Assembly: GCA_013812995.1 (NCBI GenBank)
Contig: JACCSL010000569.1
Span: 1 to 5,534 of the forward strand
Length of the DNA: 5,534 bases
DNA from: Ardenticatenales bacterium
GTDB lineage: Bacteria > Chloroflexota > Anaerolineae > Ardenticatenales > Ardenticatenaceae
Reading direction: 5' to 3'
Part shown: piece by piece, positions 1-5,226 of the stretch
Position numbering within the stretch: the first letter of the stretch is position 1
Layout: each line of letters starts with the position of its first letter
The notes under the pieces: model-generated
Databases searched by the model: none
What the model saw: the letters and a program-made list of their open reading frames with translations, nothing else
Told to the model about the DNA's origin: nothing
Made by a program: the position numbers and the translations under genes

Positions 1-360
1 GGATGTGCAGTCGTTCCGCAAAGAGATGGATGCGGCGTTGGAATCGTATGCGGGGGCGCGCGCGCTCTTCGAGCAGGTGGGGTCCAAGCTGGGGCAGGCC
101 AACGTGCTTCAGGCCATCGGGGATGTGCAGTCGTTCCGCAAAGAGATGGATGCGGCGTTGGAATCGTATGCGGGGGCGCGCGCGCTCTTCGAGCAGGTGG
201 GGGCCAAGCTGGGGCAGGCCAACGTGCTGAAGGCCATCGGGGATGTGCAGTCGTTCCGCGACGATAAGGATGCGGCGTTGGAATCGTATGCGGGGGCGCG
301 CGCGCTCTTCGAGCAGGTGGGGGACAAGCTGGGGCAGGCCAACGTGCTTTTGGCACTAGG
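1..360 (+). repeat. Three 120-bp tandem repeat units inside the TPR gene
   Basis: The units are 1-120, 121-240 and 241-360, each encoding exactly one 40-residue TPR. By direct comparison, units 1 and 2 differ at 3 bases and units 2 and 3 at 11. The changes fall in two or three small patches (around bases 20-27, 83-84 and 109-118 of the unit), with long stretches identical, including synonymous positions. The array probably continues left of the window. Such identity suggests recent duplication or gene conversion. Confidence 0.97.
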
Positions 361-601
361 GCGCTTGCAGGGGGAGGGGGCGGCATTTGAACAGGCTATT
401 GCCCTTTATCAGTATATTGGGGACCGCTACAGTGTGGCGCGCGGACAGTACTATTTTGCCCTTCACCTGTTGGAAGCGTCCCCTGGCGACAGGAAGCGCG
501 CACGGACATTGCTGGAGGAGGCCCGCGCGGGCTGGGCCGCCATCCACTTTGATGCGGGGGTGATAGCGGTAGAGCAGGTATTACAGGAAATGGAATCGTA
601 G
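2..601 (+). CDS. TPR-repeat protein, C-terminal part (5' end outside window)
   Basis: The reading frame is open at the left edge and ends at TAG 599-601, so only the last 199 residues are seen. Three 40-residue repeats (GDVQSF…ALESYAGARALFEQVG…LGQANVL) fill the first 120 residues. They match the helix-turn-helix pattern of tetratricopeptide repeats of the kinesin-light-chain/TPR_12 type. A more diverged repeat follows (EQAIALYQYIGDRYSVARGQYYFALHLLE), then another (RARTLLEEARAGWAAI) and a short capping helix. TPR arrays are protein-binding scaffolds. In bacteria this style often forms the C-terminal part of NB-ARC/AAA ATPases, SARP-type regulators or CHAT proteases, so the effector domain, if there is one, lies upstream and cannot be named. 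GTG at 5 is a repeat valine, not a start. No signal peptide or membrane segment is visible in this part. folD follows 17 bp downstream on the same strand. Confidence 0.85.
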   Translation, partial: DVQSFRKEMDAALESYAGARALFEQVGSKLGQANVLQAIGDVQSFRKEMDAALESYAGARALFEQVGAKLGQANVLKAIGDVQSFRDDKDAALESYAGARALFEQVGDKLGQANVLLALGRLQGEGAAFEQAIALYQYIGDRYSVARGQYYFALHLLEASPGDRKRARTLLEEARAGWAAIHFDAGVIAVEQVLQEMES

Positions 602-618
602 GTGATAGGAGAAGGAAC

Positions 619-1473
619 ATGACAACCATTTTGGACGGTAAAACAGTCGCGGCTGAGCGGCGCGAGCAGATCGTGGCGGAGGCGCAGCAGTTCATCAAGC
701 AGAGCGGGCAGGTGCCAACGATTGCGCTGCTGCGCGGTGGCGAGGACCCGGCGCTGCTCTCCCACGCGCAGTCGGTGCGCCGCTCCTTCGAGAAGGCGGG
801 CTTCGGCTTTGCGGAGCACGCGCTGGCCGCCGACTGCCCGCACGAGGAGATGGTCGAGCGGCTGCGTGCCCTGAACAGCGACCCGGCGGTGCATGGGATT
901 CTCATTCAGGAGCCGCTGCCCGCCTCCGTGGACGCCGACGCGCTGCTCCTCCTGCTCGACCCGCGCAAAGATGTCGATGGGGTTCACCCGCTCAACGCGG
1001 GGTTGCTCCAGCAGCAGCGGGGGCTCTACCACATTCCGAGCACGCCGTTGGGCGGTATCGTCCTTCTTGAAAAGTACGAGATACCCCTCACGGGCAAGCG
1101 GGCCGTGGTCATCGGGCGCAGCGACATCGTGGGCAAACCGATGGCCATGCTGCTCCTGCACCGCCACGCGACGGTCACCCTTGCACACAGCCGCAGCGAG
1201 AATCTCCCCGCGCTCTGCCGCGAGGCCGACATCCTCTGCGTGGCGGTGGGGCGCGCCGGGCTCGTAACGTGGGAATTCGTCAGAGAGGGCGCAACGGTGC
1301 TCGACTTTGGCATCAACTTTGTGGATGGCAAGCTCACCGGGGACGTGGCCTACCAGGAAGTCTCAGAGGTGGCGGGGGCCATCACACCTGTGCCGGGGGG
1401 AACGGGTCCAGTCACCAGCGTCATGCTGCTGGCGAACACGCTCAATGCGGCGCGCTGGCTCGCAGAGCGATAG
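619..1473 (+). CDS. folD: FolD-family methylenetetrahydrofolate dehydrogenase (cyclohydrolase site altered)
   Basis: The 284-residue length is normal for FolD, which oxidises 5,10-methylene-THF to methenyl-THF with NAD(P)+ and hydrolyses it to 10-formyl-THF in the cytosol. Recognisable blocks are DGKTVA (6-11), GILIQEPLP (93-101), KDVDGVHPLN (117-126), the Rossmann segment VVIGRSDIVGKPMA (163-176) and ITPVPGGTGP (255-264). Substrate-pocket Gln97 and Asp120 are retained. The motif that normally reads PASxxYVxxK reads PALLSHAQSV here: an ungapped alignment to E. coli FolD puts His49 at Tyr50 and Val53 at catalytic Lys54. The known role of that lysine predicts weak or absent cyclohydrolase activity, with dehydrogenase activity possibly kept. 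This is inference. The start is set by AGGAG at 607-611, 7 nt before ATG. Close spacing to the TPR gene suggests a shared transcript. The stop codon lies inside an 8-bp repeat array. Confidence 0.93.
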   Translation: MTTILDGKTVAAERREQIVAEAQQFIKQSGQVPTIALLRGGEDPALLSHAQSVRRSFEKAGFGFAEHALAADCPHEEMVERLRALNSDPAVHGILIQEPLPASVDADALLLLLDPRKDVDGVHPLNAGLLQQQRGLYHIPSTPLGGIVLLEKYEIPLTGKRAVVIGRSDIVGKPMAMLLLHRHATVTLAHSRSENLPALCREADILCVAVGRAGLVTWEFVREGATVLDFGINFVDGKLTGDVAYQEVSEVAGAITPVPGGTGPVTSVMLLANTLNAARWLAER

Positions 1474-1562
1474 AGCGATGGAGCGATGGAACAAAAGTAC
1501 TTGATCCCTACGCTTCTTGTTCCCCCTCTCTGTCGCTCTTCCGCTCCAACGCTCCAACGCTC
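1464..1562. repeat. Intergenic 8-bp-periodic inverted repeat
   Basis: The left arm has AGAGCGAT (1464-1471), AGAGCGAT (1472-1479) and GGAGCGAT (1480-1487), then GGAACAA (1488-1494). The right arm has TTGTTCC (1517-1523), then after a spacer CGCTCTTC (1534-1541), CGCTCCAA (1542-1549), CGCTCCAA (1550-1557) and CGCTC (1558-1562). The right arm is the inverted, imperfect counterpart of the left. GGAACAA/TTGTTCC gives a perfect 7-bp stem with a 22-nt loop, and the GAGCG/CGCTC units can pair further out in several registers. There is no T-run after it, so a simple intrinsic terminator is not supported. It fills most of the 108-bp gap between folD and the next gene and overlaps the folD stop codon. 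Confidence 0.8.
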
Positions 1563-1581
1563 ATTTATCGGGATTCGCACT

Positions 1582-1944
1582 ATGGGTAACGACTCACTCG
1601 TTCTCTGGCTGTCGGCGGAGCTGGCGCTGGCCTACTTTGTGGCGGTCATCGTGGGGATGCTGGGGATGCTCCAGGTGATTGCGGCGCACTGGCAGCGCGA
1701 GTCGCTGTGCTGGCTCCCGGTCCGCATGGCAAAACCGCTGGGCAGCCTTGCCATGCTCGGCGCGCTGGCCTGGTTCTATCTCAGCTATTACCCGCTGATC
1801 TTTGTCCCTGGCCCTGCCGGGCTGGAGCTGATGCTACTCTTTGGGGGGGGCACCGCCATCGCTGTGTGGCTCACACGGGGACTGCGCTGGCTTGTGACGC
1901 GCATTGCCTTTATAATTGGATGGCAGACGCAGATAGAAAATTGA
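1582..1944 (+). CDS. Small integral membrane protein of unknown function
   Basis: I do not recognise this 120-residue protein. It has about three hydrophobic segments (roughly residues 12-35, 52-75 and 79-97), separated by a basic loop (HWQRESLCWLPVRMAKP). A final amphipathic stretch (RGLRWLVTRIAFIIGW) may lie along the membrane. No catalytic motif or signal peptidase site is evident. The frame is open further upstream with an ATG at 1486, but those 32 codons come from the intergenic repeat and look non-coding (SSAPTLQRS), while ATG 1582 starts directly ahead of the first membrane segment. A weak purine stretch (CGGGA) lies just upstream. Its GC-rich codon use matches the outer genes. The last few codons become AT-rich where the R-M island begins, so the extreme C-terminus could have been changed by the insertion. 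Confidence 0.65.
   Translation: MGNDSLVLWLSAELALAYFVAVIVGMLGMLQVIAAHWQRESLCWLPVRMAKPLGSLAMLGALAWFYLSYYPLIFVPGPAGLELMLLFGGGTAIAVWLTRGLRWLVTRIAFIIGWQTQIEN
1911..1916 (+). promoter_or_regulatory. Candidate -10 box for the methyltransferase-nuclease pair
   Basis: A perfect TATAAT stands in otherwise GC-rich sequence at the end of the small membrane gene. Transcription from it would start near 1923 and leave a leader of about 40 nt before the methyltransferase ATG. No good -35 hexamer lies at the normal distance: TTGTGA at 1892-1897 leaves only a 13-bp spacer. It is therefore a plausible but unproven promoter for the R-M genes. Confidence 0.3.
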
Positions 1945-3510
1945 TAGAACAGGTGAAACGCCATGCAAGATATATTGCTTTTCGAAACAAAAGAGGGCTA
2001 TTCTGCGAATCATCATACTAACGGTAATGGCAATCGTAATATAAATGGTAATTCGGAAGACCTTTCTCCCCCATCACCTTTTTTCGCTGACACAAACCAT
2101 TCACTCAGATTATATCAGGGCGATGCTATGGAGCTACTACAGCGAGCACGCTCAGGTATCTTCGATCTGATTTTTGCTGATCCGCCCTACTTTTTGTCTA
2201 ATGGGGGTATTACATGTCAGGCCGGGAAAATGGTTAGTGTTGATAAAGGTAAATGGGACAAACTAATAACTGTAGAAGAAATGCATTCGTTTAATATGTC
2301 GTGGCTTCAAGAGTGTCATCGCTTACTTAAACCAAATGGTACGATATGGATATCCGGCACCTCGCACAATATTTATAGTGTTGGCTTTGCTTTGCAAACT
2401 TTGGGCTACAAAATATTAAATGACATAGCTTGGTACAAGGTCAATCCGCCGCCGAATTTATCTTGTCGCTATTTCACTCATGCCACCGAGACAATCGTTT
2501 GGGCGAAGCGTGACGCAAAAGCCAAGCATTTATTTAATTACTCCGATATGAAGGAAGCAAATAATGGAAAGCAAATGCAATCGCTGTGGCACATTAAACC
2601 TCCTTCAACGCGCGAAAAACGATATGGCAAACACCCAACCCAAAAGCCAGAGACTTTGCTGGAGCGTATCATAAGCGCTTCTTCAAACCCAGGCGATCTA
2701 ATCCTCGATCCATTTTGCGGCAGCGGCACGACTGGTGCAGTAGCAGCACGTTTGCAGCGTCGGTTCGTAGGCTTTGAATTAGAGAGTGAATATTTAGATG
2801 TGGCTGTTAAAAGGATTCAGGATGAAGTAGCAGCACGACAGATCTGCTTGGATTTACAAGAGTAATTAGTAATTCACTAGCAAGAGGAGAATGTACAATG
2901 GAAAGAGAAGAAGCACTTGCAAAACTGAATAACTTGAGAGGTGTTGATCTGCGTCCTTTAGCAGAGCAATATGAAATAACAGTTTGGAAGGGCGAAAAAG
3001 TCAACAAAGGTTGGGCGGGTCATGTGATTGAACGCTATCTTGGTTTGGCTCTAAATTCGTCACGCTCTCCTAATTTTGGCTCCTGGGAATTAAAAGTTGT
3101 ACCTCTAATAAGACGCAAGCAAGATGTACTAGCTGTGAAGGAAACAATGGCTATCACGATGCTTGATCCTGTAGAAGTCGCTGCCAAAGAGTTTGAGGAT
3201 AGTCATTTGTTTAACAAGCTAAAGAAGATGGTGGTCGTAAGTAGAATTTTCGAGAGTAAGAGCGAAAATTCATCAATTGTTCATGCTGTGGCCACCTTTG
3301 ATCTCAACAATTCTGTTATTTATGACCAAGTTAAAGCTGACTATGATTTTATTCGTGAAGCAATACGAACGAGTGGATTTGGTGCTTTAACAGGCAGAAT
3401 GGGGGTGCTTGTTCAACCTCGTACCAAGGGTGCTGGGCATGGAAGTACATCTCGGGCTTTTTATGCTAGAACGGGATTCGTAGCACATATTTTGAACATA
3501 AACAGGCTTC
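1945..3510. other. AT-rich restriction-modification island, probably horizontally acquired
   Basis: Base composition falls sharply close to the end of the small membrane gene and recovers at about 3510, near the end of the nuclease gene. It encloses exactly the methyltransferase and nuclease. Genes on both sides are GC-rich and in the same direction. I see no transposase, integrase, tRNA or clear flanking direct repeat, so the means of entry is unknown. No control (C) protein gene or second methyltransferase is present. Confidence 0.75.
1963..2865 (+). CDS. DpnA-like DNA N6-adenine methyltransferase, probably GATC-specific
   Basis: This 300-residue protein has the beta-class order of amino-methyltransferases: motif IV FADPPY (71-76), a central target-recognition region, motif X HPTQKP (224-229), motif I DPFCGSGTTG (249-258) and motif II FVGFELESEY (268-277). 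FADPPYFLSNGG, VSVDKGKWD, GTIWISGTSHNIYSVG and NLSCRYFTHATETI closely resemble what I recall of DpnA (M2.DpnII), which transfers methyl from S-adenosylmethionine to the adenine of GATC and also accepts single-stranded DNA. GATC specificity is inferred from that resemblance. The core begins near residue 46. Ahead of it is an extra Asn/Gly-rich stretch (15-33) that looks like a flexible linker. AGGTGA at 1951-1956 sets the start, 6 nt from ATG. The gene is markedly AT-richer than folD: one 60-base line counted 38% GC against 65% for a folD line. The nuclease gene follows 32 bp downstream. Confidence 0.92.
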   Translation: MQDILLFETKEGYSANHHTNGNGNRNINGNSEDLSPPSPFFADTNHSLRLYQGDAMELLQRARSGIFDLIFADPPYFLSNGGITCQAGKMVSVDKGKWDKLITVEEMHSFNMSWLQECHRLLKPNGTIWISGTSHNIYSVGFALQTLGYKILNDIAWYKVNPPPNLSCRYFTHATETIVWAKRDAKAKHLFNYSDMKEANNGKQMQSLWHIKPPSTREKRYGKHPTQKPETLLERIISASSNPGDLILDPFCGSGTTGAVAARLQRRFVGFELESEYLDVAVKRIQDEVAARQICLDLQE

Positions 3511-3548
3511 CCTTCATGCCCCCTGCTGTGTCCGGAGAAGAACCCTGA
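2898..3548 (+). CDS. MutH/Sau3AI-family restriction endonuclease, single domain
   Basis: The 216-residue protein is close in size to E. coli MutH (229) and about half of Sau3AI, which has two MutH-like domains. Its core KGWAGHVIERYLG (37-49) parallels MutH GWIGVLLEIWLG. FGSWELKVVPL (60-70) parallels the MutH ELKTIPV segment, KETMAITM (81-88) the LETTF segment, and VQPRTKG…RAFYARTGF (172-194) the C-terminal LQIRPKA…RGFYLKKNF. Predicted metal-site residues are Glu45, Glu64 and Lys66. The expected Asp before ExK is Asn59 (SPNF), which may weaken or modify catalysis. Members nick or cut at GATC with Mg2+. Placement after a DpnA-like methyltransferase argues for a restriction enzyme rather than mismatch repair. 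AGGAG at 2885-2889 lies 8 nt before ATG. The last dozen codons are GC-rich like the host genes, so the C-terminus may run across the island junction. Confidence 0.85.
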   Translation: MEREEALAKLNNLRGVDLRPLAEQYEITVWKGEKVNKGWAGHVIERYLGLALNSSRSPNFGSWELKVVPLIRRKQDVLAVKETMAITMLDPVEVAAKEFEDSHLFNKLKKMVVVSRIFESKSENSSIVHAVATFDLNNSVIYDQVKADYDFIREAIRTSGFGALTGRMGVLVQPRTKGAGHGSTSRAFYARTGFVAHILNINRLPFMPPAVSGEEP

Positions 3549-3555
3549 GTCCCTG

Positions 3556-4119
3556 ATGGACCTTCTTCTCTTTCGACTTATCAACAACCTGGCTGGGCAG
3601 TGGCCGCCCGTAGATGAATTCTTCCGCTTCTTCGCCAACGACTACATCGTACCTACAGCGATTGTCGCGCTGCTGGTCGTGGGGTGGTTCAGCGGGGATG
3701 AGCGCTGGCGGCGCGTGGTGGTTCATGCGCTGCTGGCCCTGGTGCTGGTGAATGGCATCGTGGCGCTAAGCAACTTGCTCTGGTTTCGCCCGCGCCCCTT
3801 CACCTACAACGAGGTGCATCACCTCTTCTATTATCCCAGCGACAGCTCTTTCCCCAGCAACTCAGCGGCGGCGGTGTGGAGCATGGCCTGGGCCATCTGG
3901 GAGCGGACGCGGGGGAGTTCCCTGGGGTGGGCAGCGCTTCTCCTGGCTGGGCTCATGGGGCTCAGCCGTGTCTGGGTGGGCATCCACTACCCACTCGACA
4001 TCGTCGGCGGGGCAGCGGCGGGCATCCTCGCCGCGATTTTCGTCGAGCGCCACCGCGTTCGGCTTCGCCCGCTGACGGACACACTGCTCTGGCTCGCGGA
4101 AAAATTGGCTCTTGCATAA
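3556..4119 (+). CDS. PAP2-family membrane phosphatase, BcrC-like (motif 2 His missing)
   Basis: The 187-residue protein is hydrophobic with about five membrane segments and resembles B. subtilis BcrC/YwoA, which dephosphorylates undecaprenyl pyrophosphate at the outer membrane face to recycle the cell-wall lipid carrier. Motif 1 is WFRPRPF (76-82); the Lys of the classical KX6RP motif is Asn73, and BcrC as I recall it also lacks that Lys. Motif 3, SRVWVGIHYPLD (137-148), is intact with nucleophile His144 and Asp148. Motif 2, normally PSGH, PSDH or PSNH, reads PSNS (100-103), so the acid-donor His is Ser103. Activity is therefore uncertain. ATG 3556 lies 7 nt after the nuclease stop. The nearest purine-rich site (GGAGAAG, 3534-3540) is rather far, so translational coupling is possible. 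An intrinsic terminator follows at 4150. BcrC function is inferred; another lipid phosphate substrate is possible. Confidence 0.85.
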   Translation: MDLLLFRLINNLAGQWPPVDEFFRFFANDYIVPTAIVALLVVGWFSGDERWRRVVVHALLALVLVNGIVALSNLLWFRPRPFTYNEVHHLFYYPSDSSFPSNSAAAVWSMAWAIWERTRGSSLGWAALLLAGLMGLSRVWVGIHYPLDIVGGAAAGILAAIFVERHRVRLRPLTDTLLWLAEKLALA

Positions 4120-4149
4120 ATTTCCAGCTTTTGACTTAAAATAACCCCT

Positions 4150-4174
4150 GCCCGCAGCCAGCGGGCTCTTTTTT
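4150..4174 (+). terminator. Intrinsic terminator after the PAP2 gene
   Basis: A perfect 6-bp GC stem GCCCGC (4150-4155) / GCGGGC (4161-4166) with loop AGCCA is followed by TCTTTTTT (4167-4174). It lies 30 nt after the phosphatase stop codon, a standard rho-independent arrangement for + strand transcripts. It ends 31 nt before the next gene's ATG, so that gene needs its own promoter, read-through, or a start within the hairpin region. A TAAAAT at 4137-4142 is the only -10-like site and has no convincing -35. Confidence 0.88.
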
Positions 4175-4205
4175 GCTATCAAACAGACAACATCCGGGGC
4201 AGAGC

Positions 4206-5225
4206 ATGAGTCGAAAGCGACTACTGGTGGTGGGCGGGGGGCTGCTGAGCCTTCTCTTTTTATGGCTTGCCCTGCGGGGCCAGGACTGGCGCGAGGTTGG
4301 TACCGCGTTCCGCCAGGCGGATTATCGCTGGCTCCTGCCCGCGACGGTGCTGGTTCTGGCGGATTACGCCTTCCGCGCGTGGCGCTGGGGCTTGATTCTG
4401 CACCCGGCGGCGGGGCGACGGCTACCGCTCAGTACGCTGTTTCCCATTTTGCTACTGGGCTTTGCGGCCAACAATGTGCTGCCCGCGCGCGCTGGCGAGG
4501 TCTGGCGCATGTGGGGGCTCGCCCACCGCACGGACGTTCGCAAAACGATGGCCCTGAGCACCCTCGTCGTCGAGCGAGTCTTCGATGGCTTTACGCTGCT
4601 CTTCTTCCTCGTGCTGGCCGGGCTGATTCATCCCCTGGACGGTCAGGCGCGGCTCGTCGAGTTGGGCACGTTCCTGCTCTTTGGGGGAGTCCTGGTAGGT
4701 CTGCTCCTGCTGCTTTTCTTCGAGGAACAGACGCTACGCATCGCTACCACTTTCATGTGGCCCGTGCCTGAAGCGTTGCGTAAGCGGCTACTCACGATGC
4801 TTGGCACCTTCGCGCAGGGGCTTCACGCGCTGCGTCAGCCACGCACGCTGACCGGTATCATCACCGGCTCCCTGCTGGCCTGGGGCAGCCAGGCGCTCAG
4901 CTTCACGATGATCCTGCTGGCCTTCAACCTGTCCCTTTCTCCAGTCCAGCTGTTCAGCGCCTCGATTTTGATGCTGGCGCTCATCAACCTCATCATCATG
5001 ATCCCGGCTGGCCCCGGCAACGTGGGCACCTTCGAGACGGGCGGAATTCTCGCGCTGACCATCGCAGGCGTCGCGCTCACCCAGGGCGACAAGGTGGCTG
5101 CCATCGTGCTGGTGACCCACATGCTCCAGTGGCTCGTCGTGACCGCCATCGGCGTCTTCATCGCCACGCAAGAAGGTATCAGCCTCGCGGGGTTAAGCGC
5201 CGGGCCGGAGATGAACGAGGGCTGA
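4206..5225 (+). CDS. UPF0104 / lysylphosphatidylglycerol-synthase-type flippase-like membrane protein
   Basis: The 339-residue polytopic protein matches the LPG_synthase_TM family (Pfam PF03706, formerly UPF0104), which is related to the flippase half of MprF and to AglD. Family marks are FRAWRW (56-61), GFAANNVLPARAGEVWR (85-101), STLVVERVFDG (118-128) and IPAGPGNVGTFE (266-277). Roughly seven to nine hydrophobic helices are visible, the first at residues 5-23 after a basic MSRKR start, which favours a cytoplasmic N-terminus. There is no soluble C-terminal acyltransferase domain, so it is not a full MprF. Translocation of a lipid or lipid-linked sugar is the usual proposal, but the substrate is unknown. 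ATG 4206 is chosen over an in-frame TTG at 4173 because the latter lies in the T-run of the upstream terminator. The ribosome site is weak (GGGGCAGAG). It ends one base from the convergent der gene. Confidence 0.85.
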   Translation: MSRKRLLVVGGGLLSLLFLWLALRGQDWREVGTAFRQADYRWLLPATVLVLADYAFRAWRWGLILHPAAGRRLPLSTLFPILLLGFAANNVLPARAGEVWRMWGLAHRTDVRKTMALSTLVVERVFDGFTLLFFLVLAGLIHPLDGQARLVELGTFLLFGGVLVGLLLLLFFEEQTLRIATTFMWPVPEALRKRLLTMLGTFAQGLHALRQPRTLTGIITGSLLAWGSQALSFTMILLAFNLSLSPVQLFSASILMLALINLIIMIPAGPGNVGTFETGGILALTIAGVALTQGDKVAAIVLVTHMLQWLVVTAIGVFIATQEGISLAGLSAGPEMNEG

Positions 5226-5226
5226 G

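Noticed and set aside
5..601. GTG at 5 as a true start of the TPR protein
   Set aside because: The same GTG is the valine of GDVQSF in every repeat unit (125, 245), so the gene simply continues beyond the left edge.
463..1188. Long open frame of 241 codons on the - strand
   Set aside because: It lies antisense to the TPR gene end and folD. The protein has no recognisable motif, and the frame follows from GC-rich codon bias.
1486..1581. Upstream ATG extending the small membrane protein by 32 residues
   Set aside because: The extension is encoded by the intergenic inverted repeat, reads like non-coding sequence and puts a non-hydrophobic stretch ahead of the first membrane helix.
1892..1916. 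TTGTGA/TATAAT as a complete sigma-70 promoter
   Set aside because: The spacer is only 13 bp. I kept the -10 box alone as a low-confidence candidate.
2018..2058. Phase-variable repeat tract at the methyltransferase N-terminus
   Set aside because: The hexamer-like units are not identical, and a 3- or 6-bp step would not shift the frame.
2891..2900. ATG at 2891 as the nuclease start
   Set aside because: It is out of frame with the nuclease and too close to the AGGAG. ATG 2898 is in frame with good spacing.
2898..3548. The nuclease being chromosomal MutH of mismatch repair
   Set aside because: It sits in an AT-rich island directly after a GATC-type methyltransferase, with no other repair gene near. 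MutH is characteristic of certain Gammaproteobacteria, which the flanking genes do not suggest.
4173..4205. TTG start giving an 11-residue longer flippase-like protein
   Set aside because: The TTG is in the T-run of the intrinsic terminator. ATG 4206 followed by MSRKR and a membrane helix is a normal start.
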